Notes: generated by a model not told the origin, from the sequence alone. DNA of 64,000 nucleotides from Talpa occidentalis (GCF_014898055.3 NW_023604295.1:64319730-64383729), one strand, 5' to 3'; positions 1 to 13,574 are shown, counted from the stretch's first letter. A program made the numbers and translations.

Positions 1-549
1 TATCTTATGGCTCCAGTAATTTGAGATCACAACTTAATATTTTTGTTTTTCCATACTTTACATTTTTTTGATCAACTTGTTTTAGATGCTATCTTGTCCG
101 GCATCCTCCCGCTCTACCGTAGTCCAATATGGTAGTCGTTGTCTGTTAGCAACATAATATGCACCGCCAATATTTTTATGGTCCTAATTCTAGGATTCCC
201 TAGAATTGGCCATATATAGGGGGGCTTCATATTAAACATATTAATCTCATGACAAATTGGGTTTTTATACTTTATCTTCTTGGACTCTTATTTTTTGAAA
301 GTGCTATATGCTCCTTTTGTCTCAATCCTCAATAATCTCTCTGGCTTTCACCATGAAAAGATGATTAAATTTGCATTGTGAAAATCTACAGGAAGTTAAT
401 GGTTTTTAATGCCATGACTTTAATCAGCTTGCACAAGAGAGAGGAAACATACGTATTTCACTTACAAAATGCCACAGCTTGAAAACTTGGTCGAATATTT
501 TGAAAAATTAACCTTTTGTGGCCTCAGTTTATTCATATACAAAATAAAC
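1..549. other. AT-rich unassigned DNA
   Basis: I see no open frame of note and no repeat that I recognise. A perfect 9-bp stem with a 4-base loop sits at 186-207 (AATTCTAGG / CCTAGAATT), which could arise by chance in this much sequence. Confidence 0.5.
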
Positions 550-994
550 ACTATGAAATCAGTTGAATTGCTTTACTCAAAATGATATATTGAAGACTTA
601 ATTCCCAGTATGCGAGAAAGTTAACTTGTAAATAGTTTCATTAAAAATGTAAGTAAGATGAGGTCACAATACAGGAGGGCGAATCCCTAAACCAGTGTGA
701 CTGGTGTCATTAGAAGACTGAGATCCAGGTAGAATATCATGTGACAATGGAAGCACAGGTTGATGTTCTGTAGCTGCAAACCAAGTAACACCTAGAATTG
801 CCGGCAAATCTTCAGAGATTAGAAAGAGGGAAATAGGATCCTCTCACATAAGTTTTATAGAACATGACTATATTGGCATAATCTGGATTTTGCATTTTTC
901 ACATCAGAACTGTGAGAAAATAACTTTCTATTTATTTAAGTCACCCAGTTTCTGCTAATTTGTTACAGTATCACAAGGAACCTAAGACTAATAT
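550..994 (+). mobile_element. old ERVL-MaLR (MLT1-like) LTR
   Basis: The end of this block matches the familiar 3' part of MaLR LTRs: CAGAACTGTGAGAAAATAA, then a stretch like AAGTCACCCAGTTT, then a TTTGTTACAG-like stretch and a final CTAAGACTAATA. The middle carries the 'gtgactggtgtcattag' segment and the start the 'ttgaattg ... tattgaag' segment, all in the LTR order. It is much diverged, solo, and has no visible internal region next to it. Boundaries are approximate. It is an ancient retroviral relic with no coding content. Confidence 0.75.
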
Positions 995-2330
995 AGTCCT
1001 TTCATGCTGTCACAATGAACACATTAAATACTGTAAGATAGGCCTCTGTAACTATTACATTTTGTCACTATTATTATTATTTACCCTCATAAATGTCAAG
1101 CTCTTTTTTCTCCCCCATGGCTCTTCTATTTCAGCTATGAAAGTTAATCTTTCTTTCATGGCTATGCTTCTGCAAGAAATAAAATAGCCATATTCATTAT
1201 GCAAAATTTGAGTCATATATAAACTGTTTCTATCCTATCAGACAATCTCAAAATATTTAAATCTTTCAAAACATGAGTGAGTTGTTACTATATTTCATTA
1301 AAATACATGCTAGAATTTATAAATTTTAGAATTTTATAAATCTTAACATTTATAAATGGTAGAATTTTATAAATTTTCTTAAAAAAATCATATTTTGAAT
1401 TTCATCTAAGGGCACATTTTTGTGGTAAAAGCTTGGGGTAAGGTGGAAGCCATAGACATTTACCAATAAAATTCCCTGGCACTGCTATGGCTATTGCTGA
1501 TCTGTTTGTTTGCCTAATAGTTGTTGTACTTCATTGCCTCTGTCTCTGGCAGCATTCCCTCAGATTGTCCTGTGCTGAGCAGCCAATACTGGATCCCAGC
1601 TTCAGAGAACAAAAGCAAAATGCCAGAGGAGAGTCTGTGAAGAAATCTAGAGGATCAAAGACATGCAATTATCCAGCTGTGGTTCTGACAATGAAAACTT
1701 AATAGAAGTGCTTCAATAAATACAAAATTTTAAATTATTATAGAAAGAAGAGTAGGTATTTTCACTCTTAAGGTTATATCTGTGATGGCAGTCATGGAAA
1801 TAGTCAAGATAAAGGAAATAATTTCAAAATGTCACTTAATTCATGTTAAGATATAATGAAACAATTATCCTAGGGTAAAAATTACTCTCTGGGAGTGAGT
1901 TAAGCACAAAGGGATGCTGCATTAATTCCACTAAACTAATGTGCCATCTCAAATTATCAGAGTCCCTCTCTCCCCAGTAGGAAATCAGACACTTGTAGAA
2001 TTTGACTGATTATACTTTGACATATTTATTGTAAGATTTCCTGAAAAATGACTACAGAACTTAACTTTTCAATATATGTACACATAGAGTTAGCCACATG
2101 TACAAATGCCAATTTTGTCCTTCATTTCATTTTTTCTTATGACTTTATAATGGCAAAGTAAACATTTATTAAAAATCAAATTAATTTGGCAGGAAATGTA
2201 CTTTTCAAAACTTTTATTTAGATCATTCATACATAAAAATTGAGGGAATAATAAATTCATGATAACATCTAAGAGTGTTCTGATGTACTTATCCCATATT
2301 GCTGCATATACTTGTGCTTTCCACACTATT
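995..2330. other. AT-rich unassigned DNA with a short local repeat
   Basis: No gene is seen. TAGAATTTTATAAAT occurs at 1327-1341 and 1360-1374, with a one-base-shorter form at 1311-1324, a small local repeat. The small open frames at 960-1187 and 1487-1702 have no recognisable domain and no expected upstream signals. Confidence 0.5.
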
Positions 2331-2344
2331 AAAATAAATTTTAT

Positions 2345-2610
2345 GGGCCTCCCTAGTGGCGCAGTGGTTGAACACTGGGCTGCGAAGCTACCCACAGCCT
2401 CTGCAGTGCTGGTTCAATCCCTGGCCGCCGGCAAGGGTCCCACATGGTGTACAGACCTCTCCTGCTGCGCCTGCTGCTCCCTTCAGCAGTGTAGCAGTAT
2501 ATTTCATCAGTCTGCCTGTTCTGGTCCCCACTCTGGCTCTGGTGAATGCTCTCATCCTCCTGCACTACTGACTGTACCCAGTGCTTGTATAAATAAATAA
2601 ATAAATCTTT
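2345..2610 (+). mobile_element. tRNA-derived SINE, middle subfamily
   Basis: A full-length copy. The tRNA-like head carries a pol III A box (TGGCGCAGTGG, 2357-2367) and B box (GGTTCAATCCC, 2411-2421). The body ends in TAAATAAATAAATCTTTA, that is AATAAA signals plus a TCTTT terminator, as in T+ SINEs. A 14-bp target duplication (AAAATAAATTTTAT) lies at 2331-2344 and 2611-2624. Confidence 0.93.
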
Positions 2611-2624
2611 AAAATAAATTTTAT

Positions 2625-3887
2625 GTGTAATGAGAATGTATAAATCTTTATATAATTTATATTCATATTTGCGTAATTTTTCATAATTGTTATGTGTATA
2701 CAAACACATATACAGAATTTAATGGCTTCTAATAGTTTATTTTGTATTGATTCTAGAAATTTTATTTCAAATATTTGTGATTGCAATTAACAGCCTGTTC
2801 TTTCTAATCTAGGGTAATTTTGGTTAATAATCTTTCAGTAATTAAGAACAAAATACTATAACCCACAAACTTTGATGAAATAAAATTGGAGCTTTTTAAA
2901 ATTGTGTAAAATGTTTAATGGTTATTCATTCATTAAATACTATAATTTGTACCATTTCTAAGTCTTGAGTTTCTATGTGCTTCTAATAACGTTTGTAATA
3001 TTAGTCAAATGTTATTATTTACAATGAACTATATTTTAACTTATTTGAATGATATTTAAAATCTCCTTTGAAAACATTTCATGCATTGCTAAAGGCATGT
3101 TTTAAACATGTTCATAAGCAAAAGTCTCCCTAGTTTCTTCTTCTGTGGCAAGCCCAAAGAACCTGAATGATGCTAATCTAGAAGGACATTCATAGTTCAT
3201 GAAAGAATCATCACTGCTAATCAAATCAGAGAGAAAACCTACCACTCTGCACCACCAGAGACATTTCATGTATTGAATATTTCATAAGAAAGGACTCTAG
3301 TTGAAGTAGAAATTCTCAACAGCTTCAGGTTGCGTGCAAATATTTATTTAGGCATTCTAGCAGAGTCCAATTGGTGTGCGGTAACACCACCAACGAGCCT
3401 GGAGTGATTCTTATAAATTATGGTAATTACATGTGACATGATTCTTGCTAGGTCACAGCCGCTTGTTTTGGTCCCTCTTGTCTCCCAGCAATTCTCTCCC
3501 TTGCATGATTAAATGGGCAGGGTGCCATAGGAAATAGGATGCAAACACAATGACAAATGTTTGTTTTGACTGCTTAAAATTGCACTCAATTGTTGATTTG
3601 CAAGGAACATCAAAACAAAAGCAAGCACTGATACTAAGACCCTGAGTCAGGAGAATAGGTGTGAGGTTAGAACTTGAAAACCTTGAAAAAGACTCCCAGT
3701 TTGTCAAAATTTGAAGTATCGAATATTTATTACAACTATATGATGTCCCACTATATTTCCCTCTGCAAAATTAAAGAACATCTGTTTCTACCTGTTTTCA
3801 AAATTAAAATTTTATTTTCAAAGATTAAAAAAAACCAAATAATCATTTGTTTACAAAGAGCACTTTTTTCAATGTCTTTGTGTATGC
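2625..3887. other. unassigned DNA; possible conserved non-coding stretch
   Basis: No repeat or gene is recognised. The part from about 3120 to 3620 is higher in complexity than its surroundings and has several CpG sites near 3340-3470. It could be unique, possibly conserved, non-coding DNA, but nothing here proves that. Confidence 0.35.
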
Positions 3888-4520
3888 TTTTTTATTTTTT
3901 ATTTTTTACATCATTGTTCATTTTTAAACAATATTTGTTTTCCCCCACCCCCTCAGGTGTAGTCCCCATAAAGTTTCCTTCACCAGTGCACCTGGGCACC
4001 ATCACCTCAGTCCTCTGTGCTCCTCCCTCCCTCCCTCGATCCCTCTCCCTCCTCCTCCCCTGCAGGATGTCTCTGATTTATAATTGTCCGTTTTTGCTTT
4101 GTTGTGTTTTGTACTGTTATTTTTTTTTACACTGATGTCTTATTTAGTTCCCCTATATTCCTGCTATAAGTGAAACCATCTGATATTTTTCTTTTTCCTC
4201 CGGCTTATTTTCACTGAGCATAATTCCTTCTAGCTCCTTCCATGTTGCTGCAAATGGCATGTGTTTATCTTTTTTGATTGCTGAATAACATTCCATTGAG
4301 TATATATACCACATCTTCTTGATCCAGTCATCTATCTTTGGGCATTTGGGTTGTTTCCACGTTTTACCTATTGTAAATAGTGCTGCAATAAACATAGGTG
4401 TACAGGTGTTCTTTTGAATCACTGTTTTTGTGTCCTTTGGGTAGATCCCTAGGAGTGGAACTGCCAGGTGGTATAGTAGCTCCATTTTTAGTAGACTGAG
4501 GAACCTCCAGATAGCTGAAT
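3888..4520 (-). mobile_element. 5'-truncated L1 (ORF2 C-terminus plus 3' UTR)
   Basis: Read on the minus strand, 4485 to 4153 encodes 110 residues of the C-terminal end of L1 ORF2, with the recognisable order of a GIYP segment, CTPMFIAALFTI, a WKQPKCP-like stretch, WYIYSMECYSAIKK and a final SLIAGI before the stop at 4153-4155. The 3' UTR lies at about 3905-4152 and is C-rich on the plus strand (G-rich on the element strand). A T-rich tract near 3886-3907 is the poly(A) end. An open frame over 110 codons suggests a moderately young insertion. No endonuclease or reverse transcriptase domain is present, so it cannot move by itself. Confidence 0.9.
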
Positions 4521-4648
4521 GCTGAATTTAATCAAAGATTAAGACATTCCAGATTAACTAGGAAAGAAGCATGGACACTGCAAAGAATTGTAAATTTGAT
4601 AAGTAATTCTTTTTTATGAATATGGACTAACTAGTCCATACTTTATTT

Positions 4649-4892
4649 TTTTTTTAAGATTTGTTTATTTTATACAAGCACTGGGTACAGTCAGAAGTGT
4701 GGGAGGGTGAGAACATTCACCAGAGCCGGAGAGGGGAGCAGAACAGGCAGAAGGACCGAAGTACACTGCTGAGGGGAGCAGTGGGCACTGCAGGAGAGGT
4801 CTGCGCGCCATGTGGGACCCTTGCCGGCGCTGCAGAGGCTGCGGGCAGCTTAGCTGCCCAGCGCTCAACCGCTGTGCCACTGGGGAGGTCCT
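4649..4892 (-). mobile_element. tRNA-derived SINE, slightly shortened
   Basis: The tail is at the left (T tract, then AAGATTTGTTTATTTTATACAAG reading inward) and the tRNA head at the right end (GGGGAGGTCC). An 11-bp target duplication, ATACTTTATTT, lies at 4638-4648 and 4895-4905. The TCTTT of the tail has decayed to TCTTA. Confidence 0.92.
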
Positions 4893-4905
4893 CTATACTT
4901 TATTT

Positions 4906-7900
4906 CTAAACTTAATGAACACTTCTTGATTACCCTCTCAAATTTTATTCATTTTTCTTTTACTTTATTATGCTGACATCCCTTATCCTCAGAGTACCCA
5001 AATAACCAGTTTTTAAATTGTGTATCCAGCTCAAGTCAGGTTCCTTTTAACATAGTATGTGTTCTGGTGTATTATAGCTTAAGTGTTCTTATTTGGAATC
5101 AAGCCTAAACTAGTTTATCAGGTATTCCTAAAATGGACTGGTAAATTAATGGTGCAGAAAAAGAATAATAATGTTGCAAATGGTTTACTGCCTTGAAGGT
5201 CAGGGTTACCATAAATAGTTACAATAAAATAGCAAAGTGTTTGACATGTGATTAAAAGTAAAAGAATAAAAATTCTCTTTACCTTTGACAAATATGAAAT
5301 CCTGTAAAAGATATAAATAGAAATGTTAATTGGTAGTTCTTATTGATGGTATATATCCAAATTTTTAGTATGGTAATGGGTAATAGCAAGATAACACTAG
5401 GCATTAATTAGAGAAAAAGTAAAAGCTACATTAGCAAAGTTAAGATATATAGTTAATACGAATCTATATTCAAACAAAGTTTTTAGATTTAGATGAGAAA
5501 TCTAACACTTCACTGGCTTGTTCCTTGAATGTCAGGTATGAGTGAAAATGCTATGAAGCATAAATTTAAAATTAGCAAAATGTTTCTTTGTGGCTTTAGT
5601 ATTTTGTTGCAGACCTACACTCCCAACTTTTACAACCAAGTTTATAAACTATGCTTGGTTTATAAAATTATTTAAAATTTCTGTTTAATGTCTCAAAGAA
5701 CATCCAAGACAGCAGGACTTGAAGACTGAATATCCAATAGCCTAAGAAAACTTGGATTCTATGAGTCCCCTTAAATGCAGGAAGTATGTAATTTGATATT
5801 AAAAAAATTACCTGAAGCAACTGAGAGGAACCACATTAGGATACTTCTTTTTGTATGTATTCTTTGGTGAGAGAAGGGTTTTATGGATATCACTGCCACT
5901 TATATGCTGATTATTATCACTCTGTCATGATTATTTCTTAGGAAATCTAGAACAATGTATCTAAATACTTAAAATATTTATTTAATGTCATTGTCTTATA
6001 GGCACTTTGAATCAATATAGCTAAATTTAAACTCCTCATCTCATCCTGTAATATTGCTATTCTCTGAATGTTGCCTATCCTAGTTATAAGGATATTATCA
6101 TTCTTCAACTTATGAAGGTCTGAGATCTTCATTGTCTGTGACTCTTTTTCCGTACATACCATTTCTTATCCAATAAATCACTAAATCCTATTTACTTTAC
6201 CCTCTAAATAAATCTAAGACTCTAAGTAGTACAGGTCATTATCATCCTACTAGGCCACTTTTGAGCATCATAGGTATTCCTTATTCTCCTGTAATTACAC
6301 CCCTAATGTGGGGCATAGAATAGTCCTTCTGTAAAACAAATCTCACTGCTTTACTTAAAATATATTGTTTCTAATAATGCTGATGCTGTTTCAAGAATGC
6401 TTTATGTTAAGTCCCAAGACACTTCATGATATACTCTAGGATCAACTTGTCAGTGTCACCTATTCAACCAGCATCTTTGTTTCATGTGTGATATGGTTAT
6501 ACAGATGCAATAAGTAAAATTTAGAGCCAACAGAAGTTTCTTTGCATGATTATTTTTTTAATTGGCTGATCTTTCTCCACCCTTCATGCATCAGTGATTT
6601 TTCTCTCACAGACTGGCCTCAAGATGAGAGATTATAGGTAATAACAAATTATTCATGTTTAGTTTCAACAGTTTCTTGCATCTTATAGTAGAGGTAGCAT
6701 TCTTGGAAATATGAGACTTTTATTATTGGAGCAATTTTATTTTTATTTTTCTGGTGGTAGCACAAGTAACTGATGTTGGCAGTTGTAGTGTTGGCTATAT
6801 ATATGTATGTGAAAAAGATAAAGAATTATGCATTATATGATGATAAATTTTCAGGCATCATATCTTTTTTGAGCAAAATTGTAACCAAAGTTTAGATAGT
6901 TTGGATTGACTGTCTATTGTAATGAAAACCTCTAGCCCTATGTCCTTGTAGCTTGTCTTGTTCAACATTTATATTAAAGTTTTACATGAAGATGTAGGCT
7001 AGATGGCAATAAGATACACAGATGGCACAAAAGAGATGTATCCTCAGGTTCAAACATTTTGCATGATAGTAAGTAAGGTTGAAAAAAAAAAATCAAAGTC
7101 ACAGTGACCAAAATTGTTCTCAAATATGAAGAAGGCTAAGATTACATTCCACAAGAACAAGTGTAAACTCCTCAACTTTGTTTATATTAAAGCATTGAAT
7201 ATAGTAAGAATTATAGTTCATGAAACTGAAACAGTTTTTGTGAAGGTTAATAATTTTTTTTTGGATTATGATTTAGCAGTATTATGTTCCTGCTTCTAAT
7301 TCATGGCTTAATTATACAGGAAAAAACACCAGAGTTGACTTGGGTCTCAAAGCATCATCTAACAAAAGGAATATAACACCCCAATATCCTCTGTGTTATA
7401 AATCTGCTTGTAAGGGCTCTACCACCCATCCAGGTCTATTTCTAATTAGATAAAGGACTATTGTTAATTGGTCTTTCTACCTTAAGGCTGTTATATCAGA
7501 ACAAGAGCCTTTTTTTGTTGATTGGATTATTTCCTTCATTGCCTATTTAGATTAATAGAAGATAGAGGGCCAGGTACTTTGCATTTCTTATGGGGAAAAT
7601 CAATGTAAATTTCATTAAGGTGTATTACACAATATAACTTATCTCTGATTCACATATTCATAATCATATAAACCTAACCATTGTTGTAAGATAACAGCTT
7701 TACTCTTTCCAAGGGGAAATTTTAGTTGCATTATTGTGTTAGGGATTTTCTTAAACAATTCCATATCTCTTTTTTTTGTGTGTGTGAGTATTTCTCATGT
7801 TAAGTGAAAGTATTACATACAGAACAGAAAGAACTACCCTATATAGTGTGTTTTCCACTGCAATTCTAGAAGAAGCAGTTAGAATTACAACTGTTAGAAG

Positions 7901-8495
7901 TTCTCCCATTGTTCTATTCAATTTTCTGACCAATATTGCAACATTTCTTTTTTATCAAGGAAGAAAGAAAATAAAGATAACTTTCTCATCCTTAACTGCA
8001 CTCTTTTGTTGCTGCCAAGGGAATTTGAAAGAGACAAGTCTCTTCAATAGGGTAACTACTTGCAAATAGCAGCAATATTTTTCTGTAGGAAAACAGAACA
8101 GCTGGTTTTAACAATCTTGAGGCAGGTATTTTGTTATCAAGCAGTTACTTAGCACAATTTTAAAAACTAAGAATATACATTACACATACACACATTCATA
8201 CATGTATTTCACACTCTCCATGTAGAGATATTTAAGATCATAAATTCAAATTTCATTTAATTTGTAAGAAAAATGGCACATAGTTCAGGCTTAGACTGTT
8301 AGACTACCTATTTTTCCTTAAAAAAAGATTTATTATAGTATCAGATTTAGAACACTATATAGTATCTTATAGTACGTAGTATGTTATAATATAGCATAAA
8401 TAGTATTATAGTTTAGTATAATTGATAGTTAAATTGCATTTACCAGATTTTTGCAAAAACAAAAATATGAAAATTGCAAATTATCAACCCAATGT
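4906..8495. other. long AT-rich stretch without recognised elements
   Basis: No gene or firm repeat over about 3.6 kb. A weak L2-like resemblance exists near 6325-6480. About 8325-8430 is an imperfect low-complexity run built on ATAGTAT. Small open frames at 7114-7299 and 7797-8069 look like chance. Confidence 0.5.
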
Positions 8496-9335
8496 GAAAA
8501 TGAAAATTAGTTGCGTTCCCATTCATAACATTATTCATAATGAAGTAAATCAAAACTACAATTAGATATTACTTCGCATCTGTTAGACTGTCCATTATCA
8601 AAAAAGACTAAAGATGACATGTTTTGGCAAAGATTTGGAACCTTCGTGCACTGTTGGTCAGATTATAAATTCATTTGGCCATTATGAAAAACAGTGTTGC
8701 TGTTTCTCAAAAAATTAAAACTAGAACTACTTTATGATTCAGCACTCCCACTTTTAGTATATATCCGAAGGAAATGAAGTCACCATCTCAAAGAGATGTT
8801 TGCACTACACATCCATTGCAATGCTATTCATAGATATGGAAACCAAATGCCCATAGCTCCATACTGGTTGAATGGTGAATGGATAAGGTAAATGTCATAT
8901 ATTATATGTATGTGTGTGTATGTATGTAATATTTATACATGCACACACACATATATGAATATTATCAGCCTCAAAAAAGGGACATTCTATACTTTTTAAC
9001 AACACAGATAAAACTAGAGAACATTATGCCAAGTAAAATAAGTCAGTTAAAGCAAAGCAAATACTACATGATATGACTAAAATGTTAAGTCTAAAATAGT
9101 TAAACTCAGATACAGAGAGTAGAAAGGTGGTTGCCAAGATGCTAAAACAGGGGAAAATGGAGAAATGTTGAGCAAGAGCTCCATTTTCAGTTATGCAGGT
9201 GAGTAAATCCACACATCTATTGACAGCAGATGTGAGTACAGTTAACTCTATCTGTGGAGGTGTGAACATTAAAGCATGTAGTGTTGTAAACAATGTGACC
9301 TCAATAAAGAAAATAAATAAACAAATAGGAAAAAA
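8496..9335 (+). mobile_element. old L1M fragment, 3' end of ORF2 and 3' UTR
   Basis: The block follows the order of an old mammalian L1: the region around the 'cactgttggtcagattata' motif, 'gattcagcactcccac', a decayed 'tgcaatgctattcatag' segment, then the 3' UTR start 'gtggttgccaag' and an AATAAA-like end near 9305. It is well diverged, with no open frame. A TATG/CA microsatellite (about 8896-8957) has grown inside it. Confidence 0.8.
8896..8957. repeat. TATG/TGTG and CA microsatellite
   Basis: A run of TATGTGTGTGTATGTATG followed after a short gap by CACACACACATATA, inside the old L1 at 8496-9335. Confidence 0.85.
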
Positions 9336-11753
9336 AATTGCTTAAATTTGCTAAGAGGATACATTTTAACTTTCATGACCCTTACCACAAAAAAAAAAAA
9401 GAAAAAGAAAATAATTACTATATGAGTTGATGGATCTCTTAATTAACTTGGTTTTGGCTTTCATTTCACAATATATATGTATGCCACAACATCAGTTTGT
9501 ATATCTTAAATATATGTGATTTTATTTGTCAGTTCTACGACAATTAAAATAATTACCAATGACTGAGAAAGACAAAGAGAGATCTCGGTTTTATAGTGAT
9601 TATTAGATTCAATTTTCACATTAAAAATTTTAAATAAATTCATGGCCTATGATTTTTCCTATAAATTGCCATAAAAATAATATTCTCATCATGTCCTGAT
9701 GTTCTATAAAGAGAATGATGTTGCCGTGTTTAAGTTACAGGTTCTGTTTGACACTTCTCCAAATTTGAATTCCACTTTATACATTAAACAAAACTTTACT
9801 GAATAAGTGCCCTTATTGTTCCAGAACTCTTCTGAAATAAAAGTTGTCATCAGCAACTTTTATTCTTTGTGTTTGAGAAACATACATATAGCTTTCTCAA
9901 AGTTGTCTTCTGTATGGCAAAGAGCAGAAGTGAAGAGTACTCCATTGCTCAGTGGAGTTTGCCTCGCTCATCAGAGTTTGAAGCCCCTGCTTTGTGTCAT
10001 TATCCACAACACACATTTTGATACAATAGTTTTACTGCCATTACATTTACTGTAGATTCTCTTCAAAAACCATTTGATTCTTTCTCAAAACTTTATCTTT
10101 GTCACTTTGAAAAGTTTAATGTTATTTAATTTTTAAAGAGAGACATTCACTTCCTTCAGATTTTGACTGAAACATTAATAGCCACACAGTAAACACTTTG
10201 AGTTTTCTTTATGAGTATTTGAAATATTTTATCTAATACTTTACACATACTTACACATATACATTCATGTTTTACAATACCACAGGTGAAAACTGCTAAT
10301 TAAAGGCAAAATTAGTAAATGCCTGTGATTGCATTATTTTAATAAAAAGTTTTGTTTCAATGTGGGCAATATTGGTGGACATTATTTGTACACATTGTAC
10401 ACATTTTAATTAAAATAATGACTATGGCCAATATACCATTAGTTGATTTGTGGTTTTATGAAATTTGTGTGTCATTAGGGAGAGAAATCAGACTGAAATA
10501 ACTTTCTTAAAAATATCCTTATATATTTTTCACTCTGTAATCAATACCCATTAACTTTCAGAAAATGTATATTTTCTGCTCATCATTATTTGTTATAATG
10601 GAAATACAAGTAAAAGCCAATTTAGGGATTGTGTGGTTGCACAATAAATCAATAGAAAATAACACTGTATGATGAAATAAATTAAGTAATAAAAATATCA
10701 AAAATCTGTGAAAGCTTCAACTAAAAATAGAAGAGTATAGATAAGTGTTTTTTTCTCACTTGGAAATAATACAGTGCTATATTTATTCTCTGTAGATAAT
10801 TTCAAAATGAAAGTTATTTTTTATTATATAAAGTATGTAAAAATAATTAACTTTCAAATAGATGATTTTAGGGAGGTCAGTTTGGAAGATGAAGATAGTT
10901 CTCTTTATGCTTTTATTCCCCAGAATTTTAAATTATATTAGATTTTTTTAGGATGAATAACAAACGTTTCCAATGTTATTTGAGGTAGCTTTTGAAAAGA
11001 TTATAAAACAACCTTTAGGTCAGCATAACATATGCACTTAGGCTGGCTTTCTTGTTCTAGATATTGTACTTTAAACAATAATAGTAACCATTTGTCTTCA
11101 TTTTGAGTATATTATAAGTACGGAAGGGTTAGAAATATTCTATTTATAGTTTTAGCACAAGGTTGAATACACTTATAACACTTCATTGGTTGCACACTTT
11201 ATACTTAGAAAAAGTGTTAAGAGTCTTTTTTTATTGATTGTCAGGCTAAGCAATTTCATTTTTTGTTTTCATACTTTGACCTACAACCCTAGGATCCATT
11301 AGGGCACTACAATACCAAGGTGTAGACACATCAACTACAAAGAAATAGAACTAAAATGACACTGTCTCCAGCTAGGGATGCATTAATAGACCTGAGAATT
11401 CAAACGGAGAAAAGGCAATTTTTTCCTGCTGGGAAGTGGAGTCCTCAAGAGAGCCATCTCCGACTGAAGAACATGATATGAAAATCAATAAAGGCCTTAT
11501 TGTGCTACTGATGTGTCCGGGAAGTGTCATTTTATATCTTGCTAGCAGATATCTAAAGGAAGTTAAAGCTACTTTGCTCATAGTAATTGGATGAATCCTC
11601 TTTCATCAGTGGTCTATTCTGCTGCTTAAAGTAAAAGTAAAATATACTATGGGGTCCAGTTTGAAATGCAATATGATGAAAATAAATTAATATGAAAACT
11701 GTTAGGTCTTTTCACAGATGTGAGAATGGAACCAATGATGTTTCGCACTCTCA
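9336..11753. other. AT-rich unassigned DNA
   Basis: It contains an A-rich run at about 9390-9412. The part at about 11270-11620 is of higher complexity and could be unique conserved non-coding sequence. No gene is recognised. Confidence 0.4.
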
Positions 11754-11805
11754 AAATCCTTATCACTACACATTAATTTAAATCCTTATCACTATACATT
11801 AATTT
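11754..11805. repeat. 26-bp tandem duplication
   Basis: Two adjacent copies of a 26-bp unit (11754-11779 and 11780-11805) differ by a single C/T change. The unit begins AAATCCTTATCACTA. Confidence 0.95.
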
Positions 11806-12743
11806 AAATACTGTGCTAATTGGCAGGACATGTGGCCAGGGAAACAGTATATTAACTGACAATGAAACTTAAAAGGCAGTATTGCAAACACAGTGCTGTG
11901 AAGAAGTTGAATAGCTGACTTAAAAGATTTAATTTCATAAATACACATTGCATTAAAGCAGAGTTATTGACACTTAATCCTGTAATATTTATTATTTAGC
12001 TATTCAATATTTGTTTTCCCCAGGCCAGTATAAGTTCAAGAATTTTGTGGTTTTCCCAAAACCCCAAAAAGTAACTTGTCAATTGTCTTATTATTTCACC
12101 CCAAATATATTTATCCTATGTTAAATCCTTATGTCATTTGATTGCTATTATATGATGTTTGTAAGAGACGGCAATGTGACAGCAGCTTTGTTACATTTGA
12201 GGTTGATATTTTAGATTCTATACTTTCATCAGCTTTTCTCCTACTTATCCCACATAGAATTCAGAATGGCTAACATCCTTACATTTACATAGATATTCTA
12301 AAAAACTTTAAAACTTTCAATTTAAATGTTTGCTTTATTCATATGAGCTTCATTGTTTATTGGTAAGTACATGATTTTACAAATTGGAACTCATTTGTCA
12401 TTATTTAATTGGTTTTTGAAAAAGGACTTTCTGAAAGTCATTGTGTAACACACTGGCACCTATAAAAATAAGTGTATGACCTTAACAGTGAAAATTGGTA
12501 AATTTAGAAGTGGAACGATAAGAGGACAAAGATGTTTTCATTGAGAAACAGAAGAAATTCAGGATTTAAGTTCCTTTCACAAACAGAGGTGGTTAAAAAC
12601 TGGAAGGACCACTCCTCTCTCTCTATCATGTAGAGCAAGCAGAGGAAGGGCTACTTCTCTAGCTGCTGTTTTGGAAAGACCTGCCCTGAGCATTTTGGTG
12701 TCGAAAATTCCATGGATCTCCACACTTTTGTTAATTCCAACTA
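11806..12743. other. AT-rich unassigned DNA
   Basis: Nothing recognisable is seen between the tandem duplication and the next SINE. Confidence 0.5.
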
Positions 12744-12756
12744 TGTTTGTTCTTTT

Positions 12757-13024
12757 TTTTTTTTTAAAGATTTATTTATTTATACAAGAACCGAGGTATA
12801 GTCAGAGGCAAGGGAGGGTGAGAGAATTCACCAGAGATAGAGCGGGGAACAAAACAGGCAGATGGACCGAAGACACTGCTGAGGGGAGCAGGGGGAGAGA
12901 CCGGAGAGGTCTGCTGCACCATGTGGGTTGCTTCCTGGCCGGCCAGGGATCAAACTCGTGCTGCAGAGGCTGTGGACAGTTTGACAGTGCGGTGCTCACC
13001 CCGCTGCACCACCGGGGAGGCCCC
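12757..13024 (-). mobile_element. tRNA-derived SINE, middle/old intermediate
   Basis: The tail is on the left (T tract, AAAGATTTATTTATTTATAC) and the head on the right (CACCGGGGAGGCCCC). A 13-bp target duplication, TGTTTGTTCTTTT, lies at 12744-12756 and 13026-13038. The 127-residue open frame at 12671-13054 is only read-through of this SINE. Confidence 0.93.
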
Positions 13025-13198
13025 GTGTTTGTTCTTTTAAATGAGCTTTACTAAAACAGCACATGCCTTTCTGAGAAGGTCTGAATTCATTATGAAGTGA
13101 AAATGTATTTTATAGTTGTCTAAGATAGGAATTTTTTTCCTCATCGTATTAACTATGAAATTGGAATTCATGATATCATCAATGGCAACCTAGCACTA

Positions 13199-13245
13199 AG
13201 TAATAGTTATTTAGTAATTAGTTATAGTAATAGTTATTTAGTAAT
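13199..13245. repeat. 20-bp short tandem duplication
   Basis: AGTAATAGTTATTTAGTAAT occurs exactly at 13199-13218 and 13226-13245, both near a TAGCACTA word, so the duplicated unit may be longer and decayed. Confidence 0.9.
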
Positions 13246-13574
13246 AGCACTAGTAATTTGCTTACTTTTCTTAAATAGCAACACAAAGTCATGAATCAGT
13301 ATAATTCATAGTATTTTAGAGTTGATATGTTGATCTAATTATAAACATGGTAGTTAAAAATAGTGGGTAGCCAGAGTTATAGCATGGTTAAACTGTTGTT
13401 AACATTTCCGAAAACAGCAGGTGCAGTCTTTAGATCCTCCTGATTTGATTCTATAACAATTCCATCTTTTTTTCCTCTTGGTGGTACTGAATATTTTGTC
13501 TCCAATTCCTAGAATCATCTACATGAATAAATTTTTTTATCCATGTTCCTCCATCTACACATTGCTAATAACTA

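Noticed and set aside
2345..2430. tRNA-like heads with A and B boxes, as possible tRNA genes
   Set aside because: They are SINE heads: no complete cloverleaf with an acceptor stem, always followed by the same body and tail, and present in more than twenty copies.
3674..4135. 153-codon plus-strand open frame
   Set aside because: It runs antisense through the C/T-rich 3' UTR of an L1 and is a composition effect.
6325..6480. L2-like resemblance
   Set aside because: Only a loose run of similar words; not supportable by eye.
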